Shown: positions 17,237 through 25,801 of the stretch, piece by piece
How the letters are laid out: every line of letters starts with the position of its first letter
Position numbering within the stretch: position 1 is the stretch's first letter
Assembly: GCF_002259795.1 (NCBI RefSeq)
Contig: NZ_MWXA01000003.1
Location: forward strand, 248,001-312,000
Length of the DNA stretch: 64,000 bases
Direction: 5' to 3'
Origin: Bifidobacterium aquikefiri
GTDB lineage: Bacteria; Actinomycetota; Actinomycetes; Actinomycetales; Bifidobacteriaceae
Translations under genes and position numbers: made by a program
Notes under the pieces: model-generated
The model's database searches: none
Seen by the model: the letters and a program-made list of their open reading frames with translations, nothing else
Told to the model about the DNA's origin: nothing

Positions 17237-18456
17237 GTGTCGTAGCAGAAACACCTCAGGAGGCGAAGGGCAAGAAATCAGCCGGTGTTCTGGCGCCTAT
17301 CACGTCGAATCTGCGGCAATATGGCATGGTCGGGGCTCTTATTGTCATTGTCGCTGTATTCGAAGTGCTCACGGGCGGTGTCCTTCTTCAACCGAACAGC
17401 TTTGTGTCTTTGATTCAGCAGAATGCATACGTGATCATACTTGCAGTCGGTATGGTGATGGTCATCATTGCAACGCATATCGATCTGTCGGTTGGCTCCT
17501 TGGTCGGCTTCATCGGTGGATGCGCTGCACTGCTGATGCAGAATGCGAACATGAACTGGTTCCTGGCGATCATCGTTGCACTGATCATCGGTCTGGCAGT
17601 TGGTGTGTGGCAAGGTTTCTGGGTTGCCGTTGTCGGTATTCCAGGCTTCATCACCACGCTTGCCGGTATGTTGATCTTCCGTGGCTTGGCCACAACGATG
17701 ATTAATGCATCGATTCCCATCAACTCAGTGCCCTTCGACGCCATCGCCGCTGATTATCTGCCGAATATCCTTGGATTTTGGGGGCCGTTCGATGGTTTGA
17801 GCATCGTGGTCGGCATCGCGGCAATTGTCTTCTACGCGTGGAGCAGCATGCGCAAGCGGGCGAAGATCGTTCGCGTGGGTCTGGTACCGGAGGCCATATC
17901 GCTGACATACATCAAGATTGGCATCGCGGCAGTCGTCATTGCCTTCATCACCTATTTGCTGGCTTCTTCCGGAAGCTCGAGTGAGGGCGGCATTCCCATC
18001 ATTCTGGTTATTGTTGCCGCGCTAGTGTTCATCTATAACTTCATTCTGACCCGCACCGTGTTTGGACGTCACGTCTATGCGGCTGGTGGCAACAGGCGAG
18101 CAGCCATTCTCTCGGGTATCAATACCAAGCGCGTGGATTTCTCACTGTTCGTGCACATGGGATTCCTGTCTGCCGTGGCCGCCATCGCGATGCTTTCGAG
18201 ACTTTCCTCGGCATCGGCATCGACCGGTACCAGCTTCGAAATGGACGCAATCGCAGCCTGCTTCGTTGGTGGGACCGCAGTCACCGGCGGCATTGGGACC
18301 ATTCCTGGGGTTGTGATTGGTGCCGTCGTCATGGGTGTCATCAACCAGGGTCTCTCGATCATGGGCGTTGATTCGGCAATCGTCCAGACCATCAAGGGTC
18401 TTGTGCTGCTGCTTGCCGTTGCAGTCGACATCATGTCGAAACGCAACAGGAAGTAA
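17233..18456 (+). CDS. ABC sugar importer permease (XylH/GguB type)
   Basis: 407 residues with about ten membrane segments. Conserved CUT2 permease motifs are visible: HIDLSVGSLVG, GIPGFITTLAGMLIFRG, and GGNRRAAILSGINTKRV in the cytoplasmic loop that contacts the ATPase. Translation is coupled to the ATPase gene by the overlapping ATGA. Last recognisable transport gene of the operon. Confidence 0.93.
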   Translation: MSVVAETPQEAKGKKSAGVLAPITSNLRQYGMVGALIVIVAVFEVLTGGVLLQPNSFVSLIQQNAYVIILAVGMVMVIIATHIDLSVGSLVGFIGGCAALLMQNANMNWFLAIIVALIIGLAVGVWQGFWVAVVGIPGFITTLAGMLIFRGLATTMINASIPINSVPFDAIAADYLPNILGFWGPFDGLSIVVGIAAIVFYAWSSMRKRAKIVRVGLVPEAISLTYIKIGIAAVVIAFITYLLASSGSSSEGGIPIILVIVAALVFIYNFILTRTVFGRHVYAAGGNRRAAILSGINTKRVDFSLFVHMGFLSAVAAIAMLSRLSSASASTGTSFEMDAIAACFVGGTAVTGGIGTIPGVVIGAVVMGVINQGLSIMGVDSAIVQTIKGLVLLLAVAVDIMSKRNRK

Positions 18457-18515
18457 GCGTTCGAAACGGCGAAAATATCGTATATTCCAACGCTCATGTT
18501 GGGGCAAGGTTGGTG

Positions 18516-18749
18516 ATGAGAATGAGTGCAAAATCCAAGTCAAGACTGTCGATGCTCACTGCCGGAGCATGTCTGATCTGGCTGATTCAGGCGGTGTATC
18601 AAGCGGTTCAGCAGCATCAGGTGATGTATTGGCCGAATGTTGTCTTCTACATCACGATGGTACTGGCCGTTGCTGGATCGTTGTATTCGTCGCTTCGCGA
18701 CTGGTCTGGAGACGACAAGCAGCGCGAAGACACTTCTGGCGGGAAATAA
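18516..18749 (+). CDS. small two-helix membrane protein
   Basis: 77 residues from the ATG at 18516, with AAGG seven bases upstream. Two hydrophobic segments (about 12-28 and 40-57) flank a short loop, and the tail is charged (DWSGDDKQRED). It follows the permease by 59 bases on the same strand and may be part of the sugar-importer transcript. I do not recognise a family; no function is proposed. Confidence 0.55.
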   Translation: MRMSAKSKSRLSMLTAGACLIWLIQAVYQAVQQHQVMYWPNVVFYITMVLAVAGSLYSSLRDWSGDDKQREDTSGGK

Positions 18750-18823
18750 CTGCCGGCACCACGCCTGACTTGACATTTCTTGATGGCTTGCCTTAAATGA
18801 GTCTGATAATTCAATGCAGTTTG

Positions 18824-18897
18824 TGGTCTGGGGTGCTTGAAAAAGCTGAGATACACCCATGGAACCTGAAGCAGCCAGTACTGCCGTAGGGAGACCA
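18824..18897 (+). ncRNA. TPP riboswitch (THI element)
   Basis: The conserved thiamine-pyrophosphate aptamer core is visible: GGGGTGC, CTGAGA (18845-18850), ACCC, GAACCTGA (18862-18869), then the GTACTGCCGTAGGGA segment near 18877-18891. The closing P1 helix is TGGTCT (18824-18829) with AGACCA (18892-18897). It lies upstream of the tenA-like gene and is followed by a strong hairpin that can serve as its expression platform. TPP binding should shut off the downstream gene. Confidence 0.92.
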
Positions 18898-18928
18898 TTT
18901 CAGTGTCGCGTTGGCAACAGCGTGTGTG

Positions 18929-18976
18929 AAAGTCCACGTATGATTCGAGAATTCTCGCATCATACAGTGGACTTTT
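18929..18976 (+). terminator. terminator hairpin following the TPP riboswitch
   Basis: AAAGTCCAC (18929-18937) pairs with GTGGACTTT (18967-18975) and the adjacent GTATGAT pairs with ATCATAC, giving a 16-pair stem with one bulge, followed by TTTTGCTTTG. It starts 31 bases after the aptamer and is the probable expression platform. A further 145 bases separate it from the tenA-like start codon. Confidence 0.7.
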
Positions 18977-19121
18977 GCTTTGTCTGATGTGGTTTGATTT
19001 CGTTCGTGGGCTTGATGGAATACCTGAGTCTCGTCAAGTTTTTTCCAGCATCGTGTGAATCACGAACTACACAGCTCGGCGATGTCAAACATCGCTGCGC
19101 ATCACTGCAAAAGGGGAAACC

Positions 19122-19850
19122 GTGTCATTTTCACAGTCGTTAATTCAGGAAGCCCAGCCATTGCTTGAGGCCAACGAACAGTGCCAGTTCATTCAGGATG
19201 TAGTTCACGATACGCTCTCGCCCGAGGCGATGAACTATTACATTCAGCAGGACTTGCACTACACCGATGCTGAAACCTATGTGCAGACGCAGTTGATTGC
19301 AAGGAGCAGGGCGGTCGCAGACCAACAGCTCTTTACTGGACAATTGAATTCGCATCTCCACACAGTCAATGCTCTGTATGAAAGCATGACCAAGACGCTT
19401 GGTGTCGATTGGTCGCAGCAGCGTGGCCAAGCCATGCAACCAGTGACCTACTTCTATCGTGAACATCTGCTGTCGCAAACCCGTGATGGCGATGTGCTCG
19501 ATATGCTGACGCCGTTCCAGGCAGGGATCTGGATGTATGTCGAGCTCGGCAAATATTTGGGCTCAACCGGTCAAGTCAAGCCCGGCAATAATTTCCATCA
19601 GTGGGTAATTGACGTACAGGAGCCATCGTTGGCCGGTCCTGATGGCATATCGGCCAAGTTCTTCGCCGTGATGGATAGGGATGCTGAGCATGCAAGCGAG
19701 GAACAGCTCAAGCGCGCTCGCGAGAATTTCCACCGCAGTTGTCTCTTCGAATGGTATTTCTGGGAAGCCGCTGCCAGACAGCTCACCTGGGACGACTTTG
19801 AAAGCCATGTGTTTGAGGGGAGTGGTTTGCAGGGGATTGGGTTGAAGTAA
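19122..19850 (+). CDS. tenA: TenA/THI-4-family protein (thiaminase II-like)
   Basis: 242 residues starting at GTG 19122 behind AAAAGGGG. The all-helical TenA fold is recognisable: FIQDVVHDTLSPEAMNYYIQQDLHY near the N-terminus, the PVTYFYREHLL and FQAGIWMYVELG helices, and the C-terminal FEWYFWEAA with the conserved Glu. TenA enzymes salvage degraded thiamine by hydrolysing the aminopyrimidine; some also cleave thiamine. At the position of the usual active-site Cys (LPC-x-W-x-Y in Bacillus TenA) this protein has Phe in TPFQAGIW, which points to the Cys-less TenA_E-like group. The TPP riboswitch upstream supports a thiamine-related job. Confidence 0.85.
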   Translation: MSFSQSLIQEAQPLLEANEQCQFIQDVVHDTLSPEAMNYYIQQDLHYTDAETYVQTQLIARSRAVADQQLFTGQLNSHLHTVNALYESMTKTLGVDWSQQRGQAMQPVTYFYREHLLSQTRDGDVLDMLTPFQAGIWMYVELGKYLGSTGQVKPGNNFHQWVIDVQEPSLAGPDGISAKFFAVMDRDAEHASEEQLKRARENFHRSCLFEWYFWEAAARQLTWDDFESHVFEGSGLQGIGLK

Positions 19851-20343
19851 TGTGAGAAACATCGGGTCTTAGTGTTGATGCGCTTCGAATCGGTGGAGGT
19901 CCGGCCTTTTAGGTTGTAGAATTTGGGCACTTTTGTGCGATTGACGCTTTCGTTTTTCGCTGTTTTTCCTGCTGCTTCGATTTTTGTGGCCTGTTTCTGA
20001 GATATCTCGAGTATTCGTTCTGGCTGTTGTTGGTATGAAGCCATTCTTGAAGCGTCGAATGCCTTAGTTCTCACCACCCGGCAACAAAAATCATATCGTG
20101 GTACCGTGTTCAGCTAACGATGGCGGGATATGCACCTGCCGGGTGTACAAGTTGCGCTTTCAGAGTCACTTTTTTGCACGTTGTGCTTTGCAAGTCGCTT
20201 TTCGGCCGATATTGCCCAAAAACCGACTTGCAATGCACAGCGTGCACAGCGATAGCGGTGGTGCACGCTGAAGAGACTGTATTCTGTTGTCGTAAAGCTG
20301 CGTCATGGAATACTGTGTGCCACATCAAGAAAGCGAATACACA
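19851..20343. other. intergenic region before the defence island
   Basis: No convincing gene is seen in 493 bases. The second half holds a long imperfect inverted repeat (20175-20246), reported separately. Base composition and word use differ from the tenA side, so the left boundary of the island probably lies here. Confidence 0.5.
20175..20246. repeat. 23-bp imperfect inverted repeat upstream of hsdR
   Basis: The left arm 20175-20197 and right arm 20224-20246 pair at 21 of 23 positions (core TTGCAAGTCG with CGACTTGCAA) around a 26-base loop. It could be a terminator-like hairpin, a regulator site, or an end of a mobile unit. No matching copy was noticed at the right end of the island. Confidence 0.6.
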
Positions 20344-23300
20344 ATGAGTGCTGATTTCGAAAATCTGAAATGCGAAAGTGATTTTGAAAGGCAGCTCATT
20401 GAATGCCTTGCAAGCATGAGAAGCAGCACAACAAATATCAGCGATGTGCATCGTGGCAGCTACCTGAACAAGGCCATGAGCTGGCAATACCTGCCAAAGG
20501 TAAAGACGACCGAGCAGCTGTGGGCTAACTTCAAGGCAATCTTGGAGCAGCACAATCAGAACACACTCGATCAGCCTTTGAGCAAGGCAGAGTTTAAGCA
20601 AGTGAAGAATGCGATCAACGCTTTGCAAACTCCTTATGAAGCCGGCCAATTCCTCTATGGTCTCAATGGCGTTTCACAGATTGAAATCGATCTTGATGAT
20701 GGACGGCACGTGTTTCTGACCGTCTTCGATCAGAAGCAGATTGGTGCGGGAGATACCATCTATCAGGTCGTGAATCAGATTGAACGGCAACCTGTGATTG
20801 CAGGCAAACCGAAGCGCGTTTTTGACACCACACTGCTCATCAATGGCCTTCCGACCATCCAGATCGAAGAGAAATTCGGCGCGCATGACATTGACGAAGC
20901 GCTGAATCAGATGCGCCAATATGCCGATGAGCACCAGTATCACGACATTTTCTCAACCTTGCAGATATTGGTTGCAATCACGCCGCATAACGTGAAATAT
21001 ATGGCGAACACCACCACCGACCAATTCAACACGGACTTCGCCTTCAACTGGCAGCGTGAGCATGATCATAAACCTGTGCATGATTGGCGCGAATTTGCAG
21101 ATTCGATGCTGTCGATCCCCATGGCTCATCAGATGGCAACAAATTACATGATTTTGGACGGCACACAGAACAAGCAGACGCTCAAGGTCATGCGGCCATA
21201 CCAGGTGTATGCAACGCGCAGAGTCATCGACAAGCTCAAGCATGTCGATTACGAATTCGGTCAGAACAAAGTAGGATACATCTGGCATACCACCGGCTCA
21301 GGCAAGACAATTACAAGCTTCAAGACGGCTTGGCTTGCGAGCAGACTGCCAAATGTGGACAAGGTCGTGTTTGTGGTTGATCGAATTGCCCTGACGAAGC
21401 AGACCATGCAGAATTACAAGGCATATGATCCAGATTCGAGCGAAGAATCCTTGGGAAGCGTGCTGGATGCGAGCAATACGAGCGATCTGAGTCGAAAGCT
21501 CAAGACCAAGGACAACAGCATCATCATCACCTCAGTGCAGAAGCTCGACACCCTGGTGAAACGGAAAAGCTTCAAGGCGCCAGACAAGAACATTGTGTTC
21601 ATCGTCGATGAAGCCCATCGCTCCACTGGTGGCGACTCGTTCAAGAACATTCAGAGTGTTTTCAAACATTCTGCCTGGGTTGGTTACACCGGCACTCCGA
21701 TGTTCGAAGATTCAACGAATGGCACCTTGACCGAGCAGGTGTTTGGCAAGCTTCTTCACTCCTACACGATTCGTGAGGCAATCGCAGATCATAACGTGCT
21801 TGGGTTCAAGGTTGATTTTGAAACCACCATCGACGATAAGGAGATGAGAGAGCATTATCTGCGAGACTTCTTTAGATCGAAGTTTCCATCATGGTCGGAT
21901 GAAGACATTCAGGCGAAAATCAACAACCTGACTCAGGACGACATGGACGATACCGTTGAAAGCAGTTTCTATGACGAGAACGAGGATCATGTGCGGCTCG
22001 TCGTTGAAGACATCTTTGCGAAGTGGCAGAACCGATCGAACGAGGGCAAATACAACGCCTTGCTCACCACGCATGTTGGTGGGAATGGAGCGAGCACGCC
22101 AATGGCGATGATGTATTTCAACGAGTTCCAGCGCGTCAATGCAGAACATGCAAAGAACGGCAGTCTGACGCTCAAGGTTGCTGTGACTTTCAGCTCCAAC
22201 ACATCAAACAACGGCACGATGCTTGAGACGAATCGTGGCTTATTCACTGCCATGCAAGCTTATAACCAGGAGTTCGGCACGTCATTCGACATGTCAGATG
22301 TTGGCGGGTACACGCAGGATGTGATTTCCAGGCTTGACAGAACCGCGAACGATGGCCAGTTCCTTGACATAGTAATCGTTGTAGATCAACTGTTGACCGG
22401 CTTTGATGCGCCTGAACTCAATACCCTCTATGTTGACCGGACGCTTAAGAATGCCAACCTGATTCAGGCTTATTCACGCACGAACCGCATTGCTGACATG
22501 CAGGACAAGCCTTTCGGACGCATCATCAACTATCGCTGGCCTGCACAGAACGAAAAGCTGATGAACAAGGCGCTCGCCATCTATGCAAATAACGATTCCG
22601 CGAATATTTCCGACGAAAAGCTTAAGGAGCTGAACGAAGAGACTGGAGTCATCGCGAAATCCTTCGACAAGGAGTTAAGAAACGTTCAAGGTAAGGTTGA
22701 GAAGCTGCGCAGCCTGACCAGCGACTTCTCTGTGCTGCCGCCTTCTGAGAAGCAGCAGGAGTTCATGGCTCAGTTGTTGCGTGAATACAATGCCGGAGTG
22801 GCGAAGCTGAAGCAATATACGCCGGAGCAACGGGCTGCCGACTCAGATGGTGCGGATGGTTCCGATGATGCCAACAGCACAGATGACACGAATGAATCGG
22901 AAGTGAAAGGTTTCGATTACAGCAATCCTGACAAACTGGTAAGGGCACTAGGCATGACTTCCGATGAGGAAGCGCTACTCACCACGGTTTTTGCCAACCA
23001 ACTTCGGGAGAATCTGGCACAAAAGAAGCATGTGCCATACACCCAGATTCAGCTACGCATGACACATGTGAAAGACGTGAAGGTGAATTACGACTGTTTG
23101 ACCGAGCTGGTTCAGAATCTGTTGAATCAGGTTCATGAAGGCAAGCATGAGGATGCGCAAGAAACCCATGAGAAGATTCGTCAATTTGCCCACGGCTTGG
23201 ATAATCGCAGTCATGCCAAGGAGATCATGAACGCAGCTGAGGCGATCTCGAGTGGTTTGTTCCCACCGGACAGCATCGGGTTTGAGTATCCTGCGCAGCT

Positions 23301-23619
23301 CAAAGACAGTGACGACATTATTCGTCAGGCAAACGAGTTGAGTCTTGACCGCATGCTGTTGGACTTCCGCGTGAAATGGGGAATAACCGACATCATCACC
23401 AGCGCACAGATGCAAGAATTGTTCGCGCACCACCATTACGGCAAACAGGACTTGGACGATGCCGGTCAAATCACCGACATCCTCACCAAGGCATGCGATC
23501 GCAACCAATACACGGCGCTCGCCCATGATGAATCAATCCAGGCACTCAGCAAAATCAAATACCGCAACCAACTCCGCGCCGCAATCAATGCCCTAGCAGA
23601 TACCCAGGTGGTTGGATGA
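20344..23619 (+). CDS. hsdR: type I restriction enzyme, R (HsdR) subunit
   Basis: 1091 residues from the ATG at 20344; an in-frame ATG at 20305 would add 13 residues. The N-terminal endonuclease domain shows the PD-(D/E)xK strand pattern LLINGLPTIQIEEK (about residues 164-177). The SF2 translocase follows: HTTGSGKT (about 318-325), DEAHRS (about 421-426), GYTGTP and QAYSRTNRI. An acidic Asp/Ser-rich linker (about 840-860) precedes the C-terminal helical domain that docks on the methylase. The protein cuts unmethylated foreign DNA after ATP-driven translocation, in complex with HsdM and HsdS. First gene of the island. Confidence 0.95.
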   Translation: MSADFENLKCESDFERQLIECLASMRSSTTNISDVHRGSYLNKAMSWQYLPKVKTTEQLWANFKAILEQHNQNTLDQPLSKAEFKQVKNAINALQTPYEAGQFLYGLNGVSQIEIDLDDGRHVFLTVFDQKQIGAGDTIYQVVNQIERQPVIAGKPKRVFDTTLLINGLPTIQIEEKFGAHDIDEALNQMRQYADEHQYHDIFSTLQILVAITPHNVKYMANTTTDQFNTDFAFNWQREHDHKPVHDWREFADSMLSIPMAHQMATNYMILDGTQNKQTLKVMRPYQVYATRRVIDKLKHVDYEFGQNKVGYIWHTTGSGKTITSFKTAWLASRLPNVDKVVFVVDRIALTKQTMQNYKAYDPDSSEESLGSVLDASNTSDLSRKLKTKDNSIIITSVQKLDTLVKRKSFKAPDKNIVFIVDEAHRSTGGDSFKNIQSVFKHSAWVGYTGTPMFEDSTNGTLTEQVFGKLLHSYTIREAIADHNVLGFKVDFETTIDDKEMREHYLRDFFRSKFPSWSDEDIQAKINNLTQDDMDDTVESSFYDENEDHVRLVVEDIFAKWQNRSNEGKYNALLTTHVGGNGASTPMAMMYFNEFQRVNAEHAKNGSLTLKVAVTFSSNTSNNGTMLETNRGLFTAMQAYNQEFGTSFDMSDVGGYTQDVISRLDRTANDGQFLDIVIVVDQLLTGFDAPELNTLYVDRTLKNANLIQAYSRTNRIADMQDKPFGRIINYRWPAQNEKLMNKALAIYANNDSANISDEKLKELNEETGVIAKSFDKELRNVQGKVEKLRSLTSDFSVLPPSEKQQEFMAQLLREYNAGVAKLKQYTPEQRAADSDGADGSDDANSTDDTNESEVKGFDYSNPDKLVRALGMTSDEEALLTTVFANQLRENLAQKKHVPYTQIQLRMTHVKDVKVNYDCLTELVQNLLNQVHEGKHEDAQETHEKIRQFAHGLDNRSHAKEIMNAAEAISSGLFPPDSIGFEYPAQLKDSDDIIRQANELSLDRMLLDFRVKWGITDIITSAQMQELFAHHHYGKQDLDDAGQITDILTKACDRNQYTALAHDESIQALSKIKYRNQLRAAINALADTQVVG

Positions 23620-23831
23620 GTGGCTGGAAGAACAGCGATGAACGATGGCGAAATTGGGCAACTGTCAACTATCGGTTGACAGCTCAACAGTGGGATTTTG
23701 CGGCTGAGATGTTTGTCAATCTGATGCCGAGTGGAAACATCATTTACGATAGTGATGGACAATGTGCAGTGGTATGCAACCATCAGTTGCGAACCACTTT
23801 GGAATTGGAAAATACAGGCACATGGCTATGA
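23616..23831 (+). CDS. small ORF overlapping hsdR end, unknown
   Basis: 71 residues. The ATG overlaps the hsdR stop codon (ATGA), a usual arrangement for translational coupling, and the frame runs to within 33 bases of hsdS. The composition is Trp/Asn-rich with no membrane segment or known motif. It may be a genuine accessory peptide, or an unselected frame that happens to be open. Confidence 0.4.
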   Translation: MSGWKNSDERWRNWATVNYRLTAQQWDFAAEMFVNLMPSGNIIYDSDGQCAVVCNHQLRTTLELENTGTWL

Positions 23832-23864
23832 GTGGAAGCGTCGAGCAGGTGAAAGAAGAGAACA

Positions 23865-25088
23865 ATGACAGGCAATGATGTACGAGTGCCCAAGCTCCGC
23901 TTTCCTGGGTTCACTGAGCTGTGGAAGCGCAGAAAAATTGGCGATTATTATTTTTTTAAAAATGGTTTGAATAAAGGCAAAGAATATTTTGGACAAGGTA
24001 CCCCAATAGTTAACTTTGTGGATGTGTTCCACAATAGAGGGTTGACAGCGCTGGAGCTAAAAGGAAGAGTTCGGCTTTCTGATAAGGAAATAAAGAATTT
24101 TGAAGTTGGAAAAGGAGATTTATTCTTTACTAGAACATCTGAAACTATTGATGAGATTGGATATCCTTCGGTAATGCTTGATGTCCCTACCGACACCGTT
24201 TTCAGCGGATTTGTTCTTCGTGGCAGAGCTTTGAATGACGATCCTTTAACGAACGTATTCAAAAGGTATGTGTTTTTTACGCAGTCATTTCGCAAGGAAA
24301 TGATAAACAAAAGTTCAATGACTACTCGAGCTTTGACCTCTGGAACCGCATTGAGAGCAATGAACTTTAACTTTCCCTCAGATAAAAAAGAGCAAAGCCA
24401 GATTGGAATTTTTTTTGGAACAATCGATTCTTTGATAGAGAAACAAGAACGGAAGATTGCTGATGTGAAGAAGCTCAAAGAGGGTTTGCTTCAGAAAATG
24501 TTTCCGAAGAATGGCGAGCTTCTTCCAGAGATTCGTTTTCCCGGGTTTTACAGAACGTGGCAGAAAGAAGAATTTTCAGATTTGCTAAAGCGCCGAACTA
24601 TTTTTTCCTCAAATGATTCTCAGAATCCACGTGTTGAGTATGAGGATATTATTTCTGGAGAAGGGCGTTTGAATAAGAATCTAGATAATAAATTGAGTGA
24701 TAAAAATGGCTTGTACTTTCAAAAAAACGATATTATTTTTGGGAAGCTTCGTCCATATTTACAAAACTGGTTGTTATCTGATTTTGAAGGAGTGGCTGTT
24801 GGGGACTGGTGGGTGTTGCACCCGATACAGATAAATGCCAGATATGCTTATTCGTTCATTCAGACAGCAATGTTCAGAGAGGTGTCGAATATAACAACCG
24901 GAACGAAGATGCCTAGGTCTGACTGGAAGTTGGTATCTACGATGAAAGTTCCTTTTCCAAGTCCAGAAGAACAAGCAAAAATCGGGGAATTCTTCGCATC
25001 GATCGATCGCCTCATAACCCTCAACGAATGCAAGTTGGAGCATCTGCAGCAGCTCAAGAAGGCGTTGTTGCAGCAGATGTTTGTGTGA
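23865..25088 (+). CDS. hsdS: type I restriction enzyme specificity (HsdS) subunit
   Basis: 407 residues, with GAAAGAAGAG before the ATG. The protein has the two-fold repeat of HsdS: each half begins with a target-recognition domain introduced by RFPGF (VPKLRFPGF and LPEIRFPGF) and ends with a conserved coiled-coil helix (KEQSQIGIFFGTIDSLIEKQ and EEQAKIGEFFASIDRLITLN). Both target-recognition domains are markedly A+T-rich compared with the helices, a usual sign of domain exchange. It sets the DNA sequence recognised by HsdR and HsdM. Confidence 0.93.
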   Translation: MTGNDVRVPKLRFPGFTELWKRRKIGDYYFFKNGLNKGKEYFGQGTPIVNFVDVFHNRGLTALELKGRVRLSDKEIKNFEVGKGDLFFTRTSETIDEIGYPSVMLDVPTDTVFSGFVLRGRALNDDPLTNVFKRYVFFTQSFRKEMINKSSMTTRALTSGTALRAMNFNFPSDKKEQSQIGIFFGTIDSLIEKQERKIADVKKLKEGLLQKMFPKNGELLPEIRFPGFYRTWQKEEFSDLLKRRTIFSSNDSQNPRVEYEDIISGEGRLNKNLDNKLSDKNGLYFQKNDIIFGKLRPYLQNWLLSDFEGVAVGDWWVLHPIQINARYAYSFIQTAMFREVSNITTGTKMPRSDWKLVSTMKVPFPSPEEQAKIGEFFASIDRLITLNECKLEHLQQLKKALLQQMFV

Positions 25089-25103
25089 CTGGAAGGAACC
25101 GAT

Positions 25104-25784
25104 ATGACATACAAGACACTTTCGCAGGCTTATGCCGACGATGTTCTGGTTCGTCTCGCATACAATTCCAGCGCGATTGAGGGAAACACGATTTCTCTGT
25201 CAGAAACCGTGTCGATCATTCTGGAAAACACGATTTCGACCAGCTCTGGGCATTCGATACGCGAATTCTATGAGATTGAGAACCATAAGCAAGCATTTGC
25301 ATACATGCAGGACCTGCTCGAATCGAAGGAAATGCTTTCCATTCAGATCGTGCAACGATTCCATGCGTTGCTGCTTGAGCGTTTGCAACATGACAACGGT
25401 CAATTCAAGCAGCATGCCAATGCGATTGTTGGCGCTGAATTTCAGACCGCTAGCCCTGCTCAAACCCCGCAGCTTATGCAGCAGTGGGTCAGCAACGCCA
25501 CATATAGGCTTGAATCAGCGCAGGATCCAGAAGCTTTCTGCATGGCTTTGGCAGAATTGCATATCGAGTTTGAACGCATTCACCCATTTTCTGACGGGAA
25601 CGGGCGAACGGGCCGCTTGGTGCTGCTCTATCTGGCACTGCTCTATATGGGCGCGGCAATCCTGGTGAACACCGAGCGGCGAGCCGAATACATACGTCTC
25701 CTAGCCGAGCAGAATGCACAAGGCTTAGGGCAGATGTGCCTCGAATCATTGAAATATGAACAATCACGAGCAAAGAAATTTTAG
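25104..25784 (+). CDS. Fic-family AMP-transferase, class II, inside the hsd operon
   Basis: 226 residues, GGAAGGAACC before the ATG, 15 bases after hsdS. The full Fic motif HPFSDGNGRTGR starts at His160, so AMP transfer (or another NMP transfer) to a target hydroxyl should be possible. The N-terminal autoinhibitory motif of class II Fic proteins is present as S22-x-x-x-E26-G27 (SSAIEGN), whose Glu blocks ATP binding until relieved. No separate antitoxin is needed. It lies between hsdS and hsdM with tight spacing (15 and 17 bases), so it should be made together with the restriction enzyme. Its target is unknown. Confidence 0.92.
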   Translation: MTYKTLSQAYADDVLVRLAYNSSAIEGNTISLSETVSIILENTISTSSGHSIREFYEIENHKQAFAYMQDLLESKEMLSIQIVQRFHALLLERLQHDNGQFKQHANAIVGAEFQTASPAQTPQLMQQWVSNATYRLESAQDPEAFCMALAELHIEFERIHPFSDGNGRTGRLVLLYLALLYMGAAILVNTERRAEYIRLLAEQNAQGLGQMCLESLKYEQSRAKKF

Positions 25785-25801
25785 GTACAAGGGAAAATCT
25801 C

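Noticed and set aside
16265-17254. 329-codon antisense frame over the double ATPase gene
   Set aside because: It mirrors the ABC-ATPase coding strand; no independent support.
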